Shown: positions 11,634-19,137 of the stretch, piece after piece
How the letters are laid out: each line of letters begins with the position of its first letter
Numbering within the stretch: the first letter of the stretch is position 1
Source of the DNA: PSRF01 sp051000815
Lineage (GTDB): Bacteria > Acidobacteriota > Blastocatellia > Pyrinomonadales > Pyrinomonadaceae
Direction of reading: 5' to 3'
Length of the DNA stretch: 64,000 nt
NCBI GenBank assembly: GCA_051000815.1
Contig: JBPCNX010000092.1
Location: 117,109 to 181,108 of the forward strand
Notes under the pieces: generated by a model
What the model was told of the DNA's origin: nothing
The model's database searches: none
What the model saw: only the letters and a program-made list of their open reading frames with translations
Position numbers and translations under genes: made by a program

Positions 11634-12728
11634 TCACGTATTTCCTATGACTTTGAGAGCGAAGACTGCGCGCACCTCGCCGACGACTTCCGCGCGACGA
11701 TTGCGAATTGGGAAGAACGCGTAACGTGACACAGCATCGCGAGCGTCGTCACTCAGCACACCGAGCTGATGCAGCGACTCGATAACCACCGTCGGACGCG
11801 CACGATGATCGTCGCCATCCTCAATTTTCAGGGCCAATCCCAGTCCTTTGGGCCATGTTTCACACGGGAGGACGCCGGCCGTGTAAACGCCTTCCGCTCC
11901 GACTTTTGAAACCAAACTGCCTCCGGTGGCGCGCATCATCTCGGTATCCAGCCGGTCTCTGGTTCCGCCTATCAAATCCGGAAATCCAGTCATTGCTGCC
12001 ACTATGCGTTTGCAGGCCTTCCGAGTCGGCTCGTCAATCTCTTCCGGCGGGGCAACCAGGCGGGCATACATTAACGCCATGCCTTTTACAGTGATGCCAA
12101 AAACGGGTACGCCACAACCATCGACGCCTACGGAAATGTCCTCAAGCCTGATATCTGAAAACTTCGCGATTGTTTCTCCAATCGCGATTTGGACGTCGTT
12201 CTCAGGCCGGTCGTAGTCTTCTGTGGCCGCGCCAAGAAATTTTGCCAGGGCCAGCATTCCTGCATGTTTTCCCGAGCAGTTGTTCTGCAGGACATTTGGC
12301 TCTTCACCTCTTACGCGCAGATCACGAGCAACATCTGGACTGAACGGCTCGTGCACTCCACATTTCAAATCTCCGGGCCCGAGTCCGATCTTCCGCAGCA
12401 TCGAGCCCACTAATTCCGTGTGAATTGGTTCGCCACTATGCGAAGCGCAGGCGAGGGCGATTTCCTGTTCGGTGAAGCCAAAATGATCTGCTGCCCCAGA
12501 TGCGATCAGAGGGATAGCCTGATGAGGTTTGGCGGAAGAACGAAGGAAAGTGACGGTCTCAGGCGTTCCGAGAAAAGCAACGATGCGGCCGTCAGGTTCA
12601 ACAGCTATGACGTGACCGCGATGACGCGACTCGGTGATGGCGCCTCGTGTGACCTCCACCAATGATTCGGGAACAGGTATCTGTTGTTGGCTGCTGTCCG
12701 CAGTCGCTGGCTGCTGAGATACCGACAT
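11634..12728 (-). CDS. Asparaginase (bacterial asparaginase II family, PF06089 type)
   Basis: A 364-residue enzyme expected to hydrolyse L-asparagine to aspartate and ammonia in the cytoplasm. The family pattern is clear: VEVTRGAITESRHRGHV, RSSAKPHQAIPL, ALACASHSGEP, NNCSGKHAGMLAL and VDGCGVPVF. This is the serine beta-lactamase-like asparaginase family, not the classical AnsA/AnsB or Ntn-hydrolase type. The length is normal. It heads a three-gene minus-strand unit with an unknown protein and a class V aminotransferase. Confidence 0.9.
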   Translation of the reverse strand: MSVSQQPATADSSQQQIPVPESLVEVTRGAITESRHRGHVIAVEPDGRIVAFLGTPETVTFLRSSAKPHQAIPLIASGAADHFGFTEQEIALACASHSGEPIHTELVGSMLRKIGLGPGDLKCGVHEPFSPDVARDLRVRGEEPNVLQNNCSGKHAGMLALAKFLGAATEDYDRPENDVQIAIGETIAKFSDIRLEDISVGVDGCGVPVFGITVKGMALMYARLVAPPEEIDEPTRKACKRIVAAMTGFPDLIGGTRDRLDTEMMRATGGSLVSKVGAEGVYTAGVLPCETWPKGLGLALKIEDGDDHRARPTVVIESLHQLGVLSDDARDAVSRYAFFPIRNRRAEVVGEVRAVFALKVIGNT

Positions 12729-13137
12729 CGCGGTTTCCTATCGTCAGTTCAGTTATTCAAAGGGTGGGCAATCTTAGCATAACCAATCTAATGCACTAGT
12801 TTCGAGCGCATTTCGGGTACTGGTGCAGTTTGGTCAAGCCTGGAAGTAAGACTCAATATCAGAACGCCTTTGGTTCGGGCTTTGCCCCCTCGCGTTATTG
12901 GTGCCCCAGGCCGCACGAGGGGGCATAGCCCGAATGTAAGGAGCACGCGTATGGCGGGCACACCCGCCGCCGCACATCCGGCGGCAAAGCCGAACCTAAC
13001 ATTGCGCGTGACTCTTAAGGCAAAGCTGCGGTAAGACTGAACGACTGCGACATAATGGAACCGACGGAAACGACGCTTCAAAGCAAAACGGGCAAAGGAT
13101 AGATCCTTTGCCCGCCGAGTTCATTTTGTTTGTGGTT
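12729..13137. repeat. Intergenic REP cluster
   Basis: About 409 bases with no real gene. A long imperfect inverted repeat occupies 12874-12934 (outer bases ttcgggc / gcccgaa, inner ccccctcg / cgaggggg). At 12970-12992 lies a minus-strand REP reading CGGCTTTGCCGCC then GGATGTGCGG, of the same family as the REPs beside the RAYT gene at 48.3-49.2 kb. The region ends in the terminator of the 3D-domain gene. Confidence 0.75.
13089..13114 (-). terminator. Rho-independent terminator of the 3D-domain gene
   Basis: cgggcaaaggat and atcctttgcccg form a 12-bp stem with almost no loop; on the minus strand TTTTGCTTT follows. It lies 24 bases after the stop codon at 13138. Confidence 0.8.
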
Positions 13138-13680
13138 TTAAATCTGGGCGCGCTTCTTTGCAAGCGAACGCTTTGCCGGATAGCTTAAGACAGTCAATTT
13201 AACTTTGCGCCGTCCAAATCTCATTGCTTCCCGGCTGCTTGGCGTCCAGATGTCGATCTTTCGACCCCGGATAGCGCCGCCTGTATCCGCCACCAGGTAG
13301 TCACCGCTCCAGGATCCCGCTTCCAGGCGCACTCGCGAACCGAGCGGCAAGACACGCGGATCAGCCGCAATGATTCCCCTGCTCACATACTTGCCGCTTG
13401 CGGTTCGGCCGCGGAGGCTGTAAGCCGTAGCAACGTAGTGAACACCCTCAGAAGCCGGGGGTGGCGTAACAGCCTTCGATGCAACAGATGTTGTAGGACT
13501 TGCAGCCGGCTCGCGAACCACCCCCTCAAGGGTGGTCGCCTCGGCGCTCGTGACGGTAGCTGGTTTTTGCTGGAACTGAGTGAGAAGAGTCTCGGCAACA
13601 GACGGTTTAGCAGAAAAGAGCAAAAAGCTGATAAGGAGCGCTACTGCAATAATAGCGCTACCGCTAAAAAACGATTTCAT
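13138..13680 (-). CDS. Exported 3D-domain cell-wall protein
   Basis: A 180-residue protein with an N-terminal signal or anchor (MKSFFSGSAIIAVALLISFLL), a Thr/Ala/Pro-rich linker, and a C-terminal 3D domain (about 82-170), the double-psi barrel shared with MltA-type lytic transglycosylases and Rpf proteins. The three aspartates are visible: ATAYSL through AADPRVLPLGSRV, VADTGGAIRGRKIDIW. It probably cleaves or remodels peptidoglycan. The start may be ATG 13680 or TTG 13683; GGAG is 10 or 7 bases away respectively. A structured leader precedes it and a strong terminator follows. Confidence 0.88.
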   Translation of the reverse strand: MKSFFSGSAIIAVALLISFLLFSAKPSVAETLLTQFQQKPATVTSAEATTLEGVVREPAASPTTSVASKAVTPPPASEGVHYVATAYSLRGRTASGKYVSRGIIAADPRVLPLGSRVRLEAGSWSGDYLVADTGGAIRGRKIDIWTPSSREAMRFGRRKVKLTVLSYPAKRSLAKKRAQI

Positions 13681-13683
13681 CAA

Positions 13684-13800
13684 ATCGGGTCTCCTACCGA
13701 AATTAGTGTTAACCCTCTAGCGCGGTGCGCGAGTCCGTTCTTTCCTATGACTCGACCTCCGGCTCAAGGAGTTAACTAAAACGTCAGCCGGAGTTGGGGG
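13684..13800 (-). promoter_or_regulatory. Structured 5' leader of the 3D-domain gene
   Basis: On the minus strand upstream of the start there are two consecutive hairpins: CTCCGGCT/AGCCGGAG (13786-13793 with 13757-13764) and CGAGTC/GACTCG around 13729-13754, then a short GC-rich GCGC pairing before the ribosome binding site AGGAG. 3D-domain and Rpf genes are under c-di-AMP (ydaO) riboswitches in some bacteria, but I do not find that RNA's conserved core here, so the class is unassigned. Confidence 0.4.
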
Positions 13801-14054
13801 CTTGCATCCTTGATGCAGGCGCTAAAAAGGAATCCAGTGAGTCCAAAAGAAAACAAGCGAGCATGACCCTCGCTTGTTCCATTAGGGAGGCTAGCACACC
13901 ACATATTGAGCGTCCAGCCGAGGCATAGCCCATTAATGGCGGTTTAACAAGCCTTTTGGGATAACTTTAGAAATAATTAGAGATAGGTCCTGGGAAGAAA
14001 ATTAGCTGACAGACCCAGATCCGGGCCTTCGAAGAGTGTAACCGGGTCTGGATT
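13801..14054. other. Intergenic region downstream of the amidotransferase
   Basis: Contains a small hairpin at about 13802-13819 (ttgcatc / gatgcag), the terminator at 13853-13877 and a further CAGACCC/GGGTCTG pairing at about 14012-14050 next to the amidotransferase stop. No gene is supported. Confidence 0.5.
13843..13877 (-). terminator. Terminator of the 14-24 kb minus-strand gene train
   Basis: acaagcgag / ctcgcttgt (13853-13861 with 13869-13877) is followed on the minus strand by TTTTCTTTT. It is the first strong terminator after the amidotransferase gene. Confidence 0.75.
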
Positions 14055-14675
14055 TCAGAACTTGAGAAAGTTTTCAAGGACGTTCCGACCATCGGGGAAG
14101 TCCTCCTCAAACAGTTCCGGGTGAAATTGGACACCAAAAAGCGAGCGTTCTTTGTGTTGCATTGCCTGAATCGGACACGTCTTGCTGGAAGCTGTAGCAT
14201 TGAACCCCGGGGGAAGAGTTTTGACTTCGTCGAAATGGGAATGCCAAACCGTAATCTTCCCAGGCAGGTCTCTGAAGATTCCCTGAGCGTTCGTCTCCAC
14301 TTCATAAAAGCCGCGTTCGCGCCTGGCTCCATCGTAGCCTTCCCCCGGCTCCAGCCGCTCCATCAGCCCGACGGGCGAGCCAAACGCCAGGGCCATCTGC
14401 TGATGACCACCGCAGACTCCCAGGATCGGTTGGTTAGCGTTGTGAATTACTTCGAAGACTCCCGCCAGCGATTCGGCTGAATACCGCTCCCAGGGATGAC
14501 TCTGGCCGCTAAGAATGATGTGCGACGGATGAAGGCTTTGAACCCGGTCGAGCGAGACCGCCGAAAATGGTTCGGTCAGAATCTCGATGCCTGGCCTGAC
14601 TCGCTCAAGTGCGACCCGGATCTCGCGCGGACTCGCACCCTGGCCGTCGATTGTATTGTCGATTAGGTAAATCAA
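14055..14675 (-). CDS. Class I glutamine amidotransferase
   Basis: A 206-residue stand-alone amidotransferase domain. It has the nucleophile in GVCGGHQ (about residue 90), the oxyanion/catalytic end GVQFHPE (about 187-193), and IIGTL-like opening strands (LIYLIDNT). It liberates ammonia from glutamine for a partner or hydrolyses gamma-glutamyl compounds; the acceptor is unknown. The start is TTG at 14675, five bases after the stop of the beta-propeller lipoprotein, inside a GGGATAGGGACC context. Upstream in-frame sequence belongs to the lipoprotein in another frame. The size fits GuaA-N/PuuD-like domains. It is the last gene of a long operon. Confidence 0.85.
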   Translation of the reverse strand: MIYLIDNTIDGQGASPREIRVALERVRPGIEILTEPFSAVSLDRVQSLHPSHIILSGQSHPWERYSAESLAGVFEVIHNANQPILGVCGGHQQMALAFGSPVGLMERLEPGEGYDGARRERGFYEVETNAQGIFRDLPGKITVWHSHFDEVKTLPPGFNATASSKTCPIQAMQHKERSLFGVQFHPELFEEDFPDGRNVLENFLKF

Positions 14676-14680
14676 GGTCC

Positions 14681-15928
14681 CTATCCCAAACAGTACAGCT
14701 TTCCATTGAAGGCCCCAATGTAAATGCGACCATCCAATATTGCCGGCGTCGCATTGATGTTGTCGCCAATCTTCAACTCCCAAAGACGCCGCCCGTCGTG
14801 AGCCGAAAGCATGTACATCCAACCCGCCTTATCCCCAAAAATCACCCGGTCATCGACCACGGGTGAAGTTCCCCAAATTGGCCCGCGCACCAGATGCTGC
14901 CAAACTACTTCGCCCTTGTCAGCGGTCAGACAATACATCTGGCCGTTGTTGGAGCCGATGTAAACCCGGCCGTCTTTAACAATTGGACTCGCCCAGAATC
15001 CGCTGCGTTCTTTGTAGTGACGGCTCAACCCGCCTTCGGCCTTGAACTTCCAAACAAGTTCGCCGGCTGCCTGGTTAAAACAATAAACGAAACCATCCTC
15101 GGCCGCAGTGTAAACCAACCCTTTAACCACCGCGGGTGTTGAATCCGAGTCCGCTCCCATGCGTGCTTTCCAAACTGTGGCGCCGTCTCTCATTTGCAGG
15201 CAGTAAAGTTCGCCCTGTTCAGTTCCGATGTAAATCCGCTCTTCCACAAGCGAAAAACTTCCTTCCATTGACCCAAGTCTCTCAGTCTTATAAACAAGCC
15301 CACCATCGTCAAGATTCAGGCAATAAAAGAACCCGTCTTCGCCGCCAAAGTAGACCCGTCCATCGATGACCGCTGCGGAACAATCAACTTCAAACCCGGT
15401 TTTGTATTTCCAGATCAGCGAGCCGTCATTTGTATTCAAACAATAGACATAGTGATCCAGTCCGCTGACGATGATTCGATCTCCCGCGATCGTCGGAGTT
15501 GTTTTCAGACTGTCTTCCGTCTGGAACTTCCAAAGCAGACTCCCGCCGTTCTTGTCGAGACAGTAAAGATAGCCATCTGCGGATCCGAAGTAGACCCGAT
15601 TGCCGGAAACGGACGGCTGTCCTGGCCAACTCGTACCGCCCCATCTATCCTTGTGCAGTCGACCCGCAGTCAAGCCAGTCTCAAATTCCCAGATCACTTT
15701 CAGGGGACGATCCGGCCAGGGCCCGGTGCCGTAGAAATTGCGACTGGGATTACCCAGCCACATCGGAACAGTCACAGGCGGCTTCTGGGCTTTGCTGATC
15801 GGTTCGGCTTCAGTCTTTTGCACTACCCGGTCGCCGCACGCACCTATGGACAGGGAAGCCAATCCCGCCAAAACAGGAAGCAGGAAATGAGAAGCTGCTC
15901 TAAGATTGAAAGGGAAGGAGGGGAACAT
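14681..15928 (-). CDS. PQQ-like beta-propeller lipoprotein (BamB-like)
   Basis: A 415-residue protein with a signal peptide ending in a lipobox (SIGAC, cysteine near residue 30) and repeated PQQ-type blades such as VYFGSADGYLYCLDKNGG, IIVSGLDHYVYCLNTNDG and VYIGSNNGQMYCLTADKG (at least seven, about 90-415). There is no methanol-dehydrogenase catalytic set, so it is a structural propeller. Known relatives include BamB of the outer-membrane assembly machine; whether this one serves that role is inference. The tryptophan and YCL motifs recur in every blade. It is preceded by dapF and directly followed by the amidotransferase. Confidence 0.88.
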   Translation of the reverse strand: MFPSFPFNLRAASHFLLPVLAGLASLSIGACGDRVVQKTEAEPISKAQKPPVTVPMWLGNPSRNFYGTGPWPDRPLKVIWEFETGLTAGRLHKDRWGGTSWPGQPSVSGNRVYFGSADGYLYCLDKNGGSLLWKFQTEDSLKTTPTIAGDRIIVSGLDHYVYCLNTNDGSLIWKYKTGFEVDCSAAVIDGRVYFGGEDGFFYCLNLDDGGLVYKTERLGSMEGSFSLVEERIYIGTEQGELYCLQMRDGATVWKARMGADSDSTPAVVKGLVYTAAEDGFVYCFNQAAGELVWKFKAEGGLSRHYKERSGFWASPIVKDGRVYIGSNNGQMYCLTADKGEVVWQHLVRGPIWGTSPVVDDRVIFGDKAGWMYMLSAHDGRRLWELKIGDNINATPAILDGRIYIGAFNGKLYCLG

Positions 15929-15953
15929 TGCGGGGCCTATAACTCTTCAGTTG

Positions 15954-16814
15954 CTACTCAACACCACCAAGCCAATCGCCAGAATAAACTACTTCTGCAC
16001 TTCCGGTAATCACAACCTCGCCGTCTTCGCGCCAGTGAATCTTTACCTGCCCGCCGGGGGTAAACACATTGACGAGCCTTTCCGTTTTTCCATTAACCAT
16101 TGACGCCACGGCAGCTGCGCAGGAACAGGTTCCCGACGCCGTAGTCTCCCCTACCCCACGTTCCCAGATACGCAACTCGATTGTTTTTCGGTTTAGCACT
16201 CGGGCGAAAATGACATTGGTTCTATCGGGAAACTGCTGGTGGTTTTCAATCTGGGGACCCAGCGCACGCCAGTCAAGCTCCGCAAAATTGTTTACGAAGA
16301 TACAGCAGTTTGGGTTGCCCATTTGGAGAGCGGTAACCGTTAGGTTTTGGTTGCCGACAGCGAGGGGATAATCAACCACACGGTCGAGGGGGTCCCCGGT
16401 GAGCATAGGAATCGAAGCGCTATCGAACCTTGGCTGACCTAACTCTGAATCGAACATGAACTTTCCCGTATCCTTCTCCCGCAAGAAGTACCGTTTGATT
16501 CCTGAACGTGTATTCAATCGCAGCTCTTCTGCGTGCCAGAGCTCCCGGTAATGAAGATAGGCCGCCGCGCAACGAGTTCCATTCCCCGAGAGTCCCGCCT
16601 CACTGCCGTCAGGGTTGAAGATACGCACATGGAAATCCGCAGCAGCGTCATTAGACGGGCCGAGTACCGCAATGCCATCGGCCCCGGCGCCATAATGCCG
16701 ATCGCAGATGCGACGAGCAAAATCACCAAGACTGGTTACAGCCGCAAGCTGGCCCGTCTCAATGACGATGTAGTCGTTGCCGAAGCCGTGAAACTTAATA
16801 AAGCTGGGAGGCAT
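15954..16814 (-). CDS. dapF: Diaminopimelate epimerase, second catalytic cysteine replaced by serine
   Basis: A 286-residue protein of the DapF fold that interconverts LL- and meso-diaminopimelate for lysine and peptidoglycan synthesis. KFHGFGNDY, GAGADG, FNPDGSEAGLSGNGTRC (Cys82), GNPNC and WERGVGET are all in place. In the family the second acid/base cysteine lies in a motif like ACGSGAC; here the sequence is TASGTCSC, giving Ser227 at that position, with cysteines at 230 and 232 instead. Either serine or a shifted cysteine serves, or the activity is altered. It lies 11 bases after the DinB gene and downstream of a PBP4-type enzyme, which fits wall metabolism. Confidence 0.9.
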   Translation of the reverse strand: MPPSFIKFHGFGNDYIVIETGQLAAVTSLGDFARRICDRHYGAGADGIAVLGPSNDAAADFHVRIFNPDGSEAGLSGNGTRCAAAYLHYRELWHAEELRLNTRSGIKRYFLREKDTGKFMFDSELGQPRFDSASIPMLTGDPLDRVVDYPLAVGNQNLTVTALQMGNPNCCIFVNNFAELDWRALGPQIENHQQFPDRTNVIFARVLNRKTIELRIWERGVGETTASGTCSCAAAVASMVNGKTERLVNVFTPGGQVKIHWREDGEVVITGSAEVVYSGDWLGGVE

Positions 16815-16825
16815 GAGTAAAGACT

Positions 16826-17341
16826 TCAGGAGTTATTAGCCTGCGCCATAATTTTCGCAAATTGTTTGGTAAGCGCCGGTTCAAGGTTCATGAGACGTTC
16901 GTAAACAGTGAGTTGTCCGCGATGATACATTTCATGAGACATCGCAAAATTGAAGACTTTGAGTTTCGGTGTCGGCTTTCCGTCAAGCCCGCCCATCGAA
17001 TCATTGATCATATCGCCATTTGAGCGCAGGTTAGCCTCGCAGATTTCCATGCTGCTGCGCAGCAACTCGAGCAAACCATTCTTGTCAGTGACCGACTTAA
17101 CTTCGGGCGCATATTCCTGGATGTGATCCGCGAACGACTGGCGCCGGAGGTTCGCATCTGCGCGACCCGCCTCGCCAACGAGAGTCTTCTGAACTTCTAC
17201 AATGTGCTGGAGCAATTCAGCCACGCTGCGAACCTCGGGAGTGGCGCGAAACGAAAACTGATCCTCAGGAACCTGAACCACTTCAGCAACCAGCCCATTG
17301 CGAAATTCCCTCCACATGGTGATAAGCATATCGACGGACAT
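16826..17341 (-). CDS. DinB-family metalloprotein
   Basis: A 171-residue four-helix-bundle protein of the DinB/YfiT type. Candidate metal ligands are His in LLQHIVE (about 46) and the pair in SHEMYHRGQL (about 132-136). Members act as thiol- or metal-dependent transferases or hydrolases, often of unknown substrate. The start at 17341 has a perfect AAAGGAG; the frame extends further upstream without support. It is located between PBP4 and dapF with short gaps. Confidence 0.88.
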   Translation of the reverse strand: MSVDMLITMWREFRNGLVAEVVQVPEDQFSFRATPEVRSVAELLQHIVEVQKTLVGEAGRADANLRRQSFADHIQEYAPEVKSVTDKNGLLELLRSSMEICEANLRSNGDMINDSMGGLDGKPTPKLKVFNFAMSHEMYHRGQLTVYERLMNLEPALTKQFAKIMAQANNS

Positions 17342-17366
17342 AGTGTCTCCTTTAGCGAGTTGGTAA

Positions 17367-19040
17367 CTACGATTTTCCAGCAAACGACGCGAGCAACACC
17401 GCAATGGGATCGATGCACAGAGTCCGCACTTCCGTGTCTTCCGGATAGTTGTTGACCATGATTGAAAAGACCAGGTTCTCCCCCGCAGCCGTTGTCACAT
17501 AGCCGGACAGAGTTGCCGCGGAACTGAGCGAGCCGGTTTTGGCACGCACGTTATTCTCCGCGACCGTGCCCTTCATTCGGTTCCGCAACGTCCCATCGAC
17601 TCCGGCAATCGGCAGTGCCTCGCGAAAAACATTTGCGTAGCGATGACGGCTCATGTACATGAGCAATTGAATTGACGATTCAGCAGTAATCATGTCGTTG
17701 CGCGAGAGGCCCGAGCCGTCAGTCAGAGCGAGGGGACTGAGATTCACTCCGGCTTCCTTTAGAAATTCCCTGACTACGGCGAGCCCGGCTTCTTCGCTGG
17801 TGCGAATCGTATTGGTTGAGGTCGACTCAGGCCCTTTCACTCTTCCAAGCGTTCTCAGAATGAGCTCAGTGTAGAGATTCTGGCTGGGCTTGAGTGTCTG
17901 CGCCGCCACCACACTGAATGGCGGTGATTGCAGCGTGGCAAGTTCGATCGCGCCCGCCCCCTGCGTTAAGGGAGGCGTGCTGGAGAAACTCAACGGTGGA
18001 ATCGTTCGCGATTTTCCCGAGACCGTAACTCCACGCTGTGCCAGCGACGCGCGCAGCAGGTAGATAAACAGGAGCGCAGGGTGTGACATGCCGATTCCCG
18101 CCGTGAAGCCGCGGTCATCGAGTGGTAGGGAACCCACTACCTCAAGGACGTCCGAATTCAGGCGGCGGTGGACGTTCAGGTCGCGGCGACTGCCCCGCGG
18201 ACCAGTTACCGCCTTATTCACAATCGTCAATAACGGATCAGGTGGACCTGTCGTAATTACAGCCGGAGCGCCAACGTCGGCGCCGGGCTTGACCAGCAGA
18301 TCCAGCGCGTTGTCGTTAACAGTGAGCGCACTTACCTCTGCTCCATACCACCACTGCAGATCCTCCCAGTTCCAACCAGATCCATATTGCGGTCCGCTGA
18401 AATATGTCTCGTCACCGATGATGTCTCCTTCGACACGCTTCACTCCCGCGGCGACGATCTGCGCCGCAAGGTCGTTAATCCCTTTAAAGTAATCGCCACC
18501 ATTGAAGCGCGCGGCGATCGAAGGATCGCCACGTCCATAGATCGTCAAGTTGCCAGGGAGCACGCCGGCGGCGTTGGGACGTGCTGACGCATAAACAGAA
18601 GTTTGAAAACGGTAATCCGGTGAGAGTCGATCCAATCCCGCAGCCACGGTGTAGAGTTTCATGTTCGACGCAGGCCGCAAAAGTTTCTGCGCGTTTTCCT
18701 CAAACAAAACGCGTCCGCTGTCGAGCGATACCACTTTGATCCCCACCATTGCCGGCGCCAGTTCTGTTCGTCGCAAAACTCCGTAAATACTCGCCTGCAA
18801 ATCCTGCAAAGTTCGCGTCGTGTTCGCCAGGCGTGGCGACGGCGTTGGCGTGGGAACCGGCGTCGGGGTGGGACTGGGGCTTGTGACAATCGGCGGAGTT
18901 GGCGTCGGCGACGGTGTTGTGACAACTTTCCGCTCGCGTTGGGAGGCAGGCTCCTGCGGCCCAACCGCCAAGCCTGAAGGGCAAAACATTGTCGCAAGCA
19001 AGAGTAGACTGACTGAAGTTGAGATCCGATTCTGAGTCAT
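17367..19040 (-). CDS. dacB: D-alanyl-D-alanine carboxypeptidase/endopeptidase, PBP4 (S13) family
   Basis: A 557-residue periplasmic serine peptidase that trims or cleaves peptidoglycan cross-links. A signal peptide is followed by a Pro/Thr repeat linker (about 40-72, alternating SPTPTP), then the S13 domain: RPASNMKLYT with active Ser125 and Lys128, SGLSRND (the SxN motif) and RAKTGSLSSA (the KTG box). The family's large inserted domain between SxxK and SxN is present. I start at 19040, the Met before the signal peptide; the frame allows 16 more residues. It is followed after 25 bases by the DinB gene. Confidence 0.93.
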   Translation of the reverse strand: MTQNRISTSVSLLLLATMFCPSGLAVGPQEPASQRERKVVTTPSPTPTPPIVTSPSPTPTPVPTPTPSPRLANTTRTLQDLQASIYGVLRRTELAPAMVGIKVVSLDSGRVLFEENAQKLLRPASNMKLYTVAAGLDRLSPDYRFQTSVYASARPNAAGVLPGNLTIYGRGDPSIAARFNGGDYFKGINDLAAQIVAAGVKRVEGDIIGDETYFSGPQYGSGWNWEDLQWWYGAEVSALTVNDNALDLLVKPGADVGAPAVITTGPPDPLLTIVNKAVTGPRGSRRDLNVHRRLNSDVLEVVGSLPLDDRGFTAGIGMSHPALLFIYLLRASLAQRGVTVSGKSRTIPPLSFSSTPPLTQGAGAIELATLQSPPFSVVAAQTLKPSQNLYTELILRTLGRVKGPESTSTNTIRTSEEAGLAVVREFLKEAGVNLSPLALTDGSGLSRNDMITAESSIQLLMYMSRHRYANVFREALPIAGVDGTLRNRMKGTVAENNVRAKTGSLSSAATLSGYVTTAAGENLVFSIMVNNYPEDTEVRTLCIDPIAVLLASFAGKS

Positions 19041-19137
19041 TGGCTTTGGGTTTTCCAAGAAGCTAACGATTAGGTTTGGTTGTAACACACGCTGTTAGTC
19101 TGCGGATTTATAAAAATTCACAGGCCAGAGAATAGGC

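Noticed and set aside
12788..13081. 97-codon minus-strand open frame
   Set aside because: Made from REP palindromes; the protein is repetitive Arg/Ala/Gly sequence.
13684..13800. c-di-AMP (ydaO) riboswitch
   Set aside because: The conserved GTCAGCTAACCTCG-type core and GGGGTGAA motif are not present, so only a structured leader is reported.
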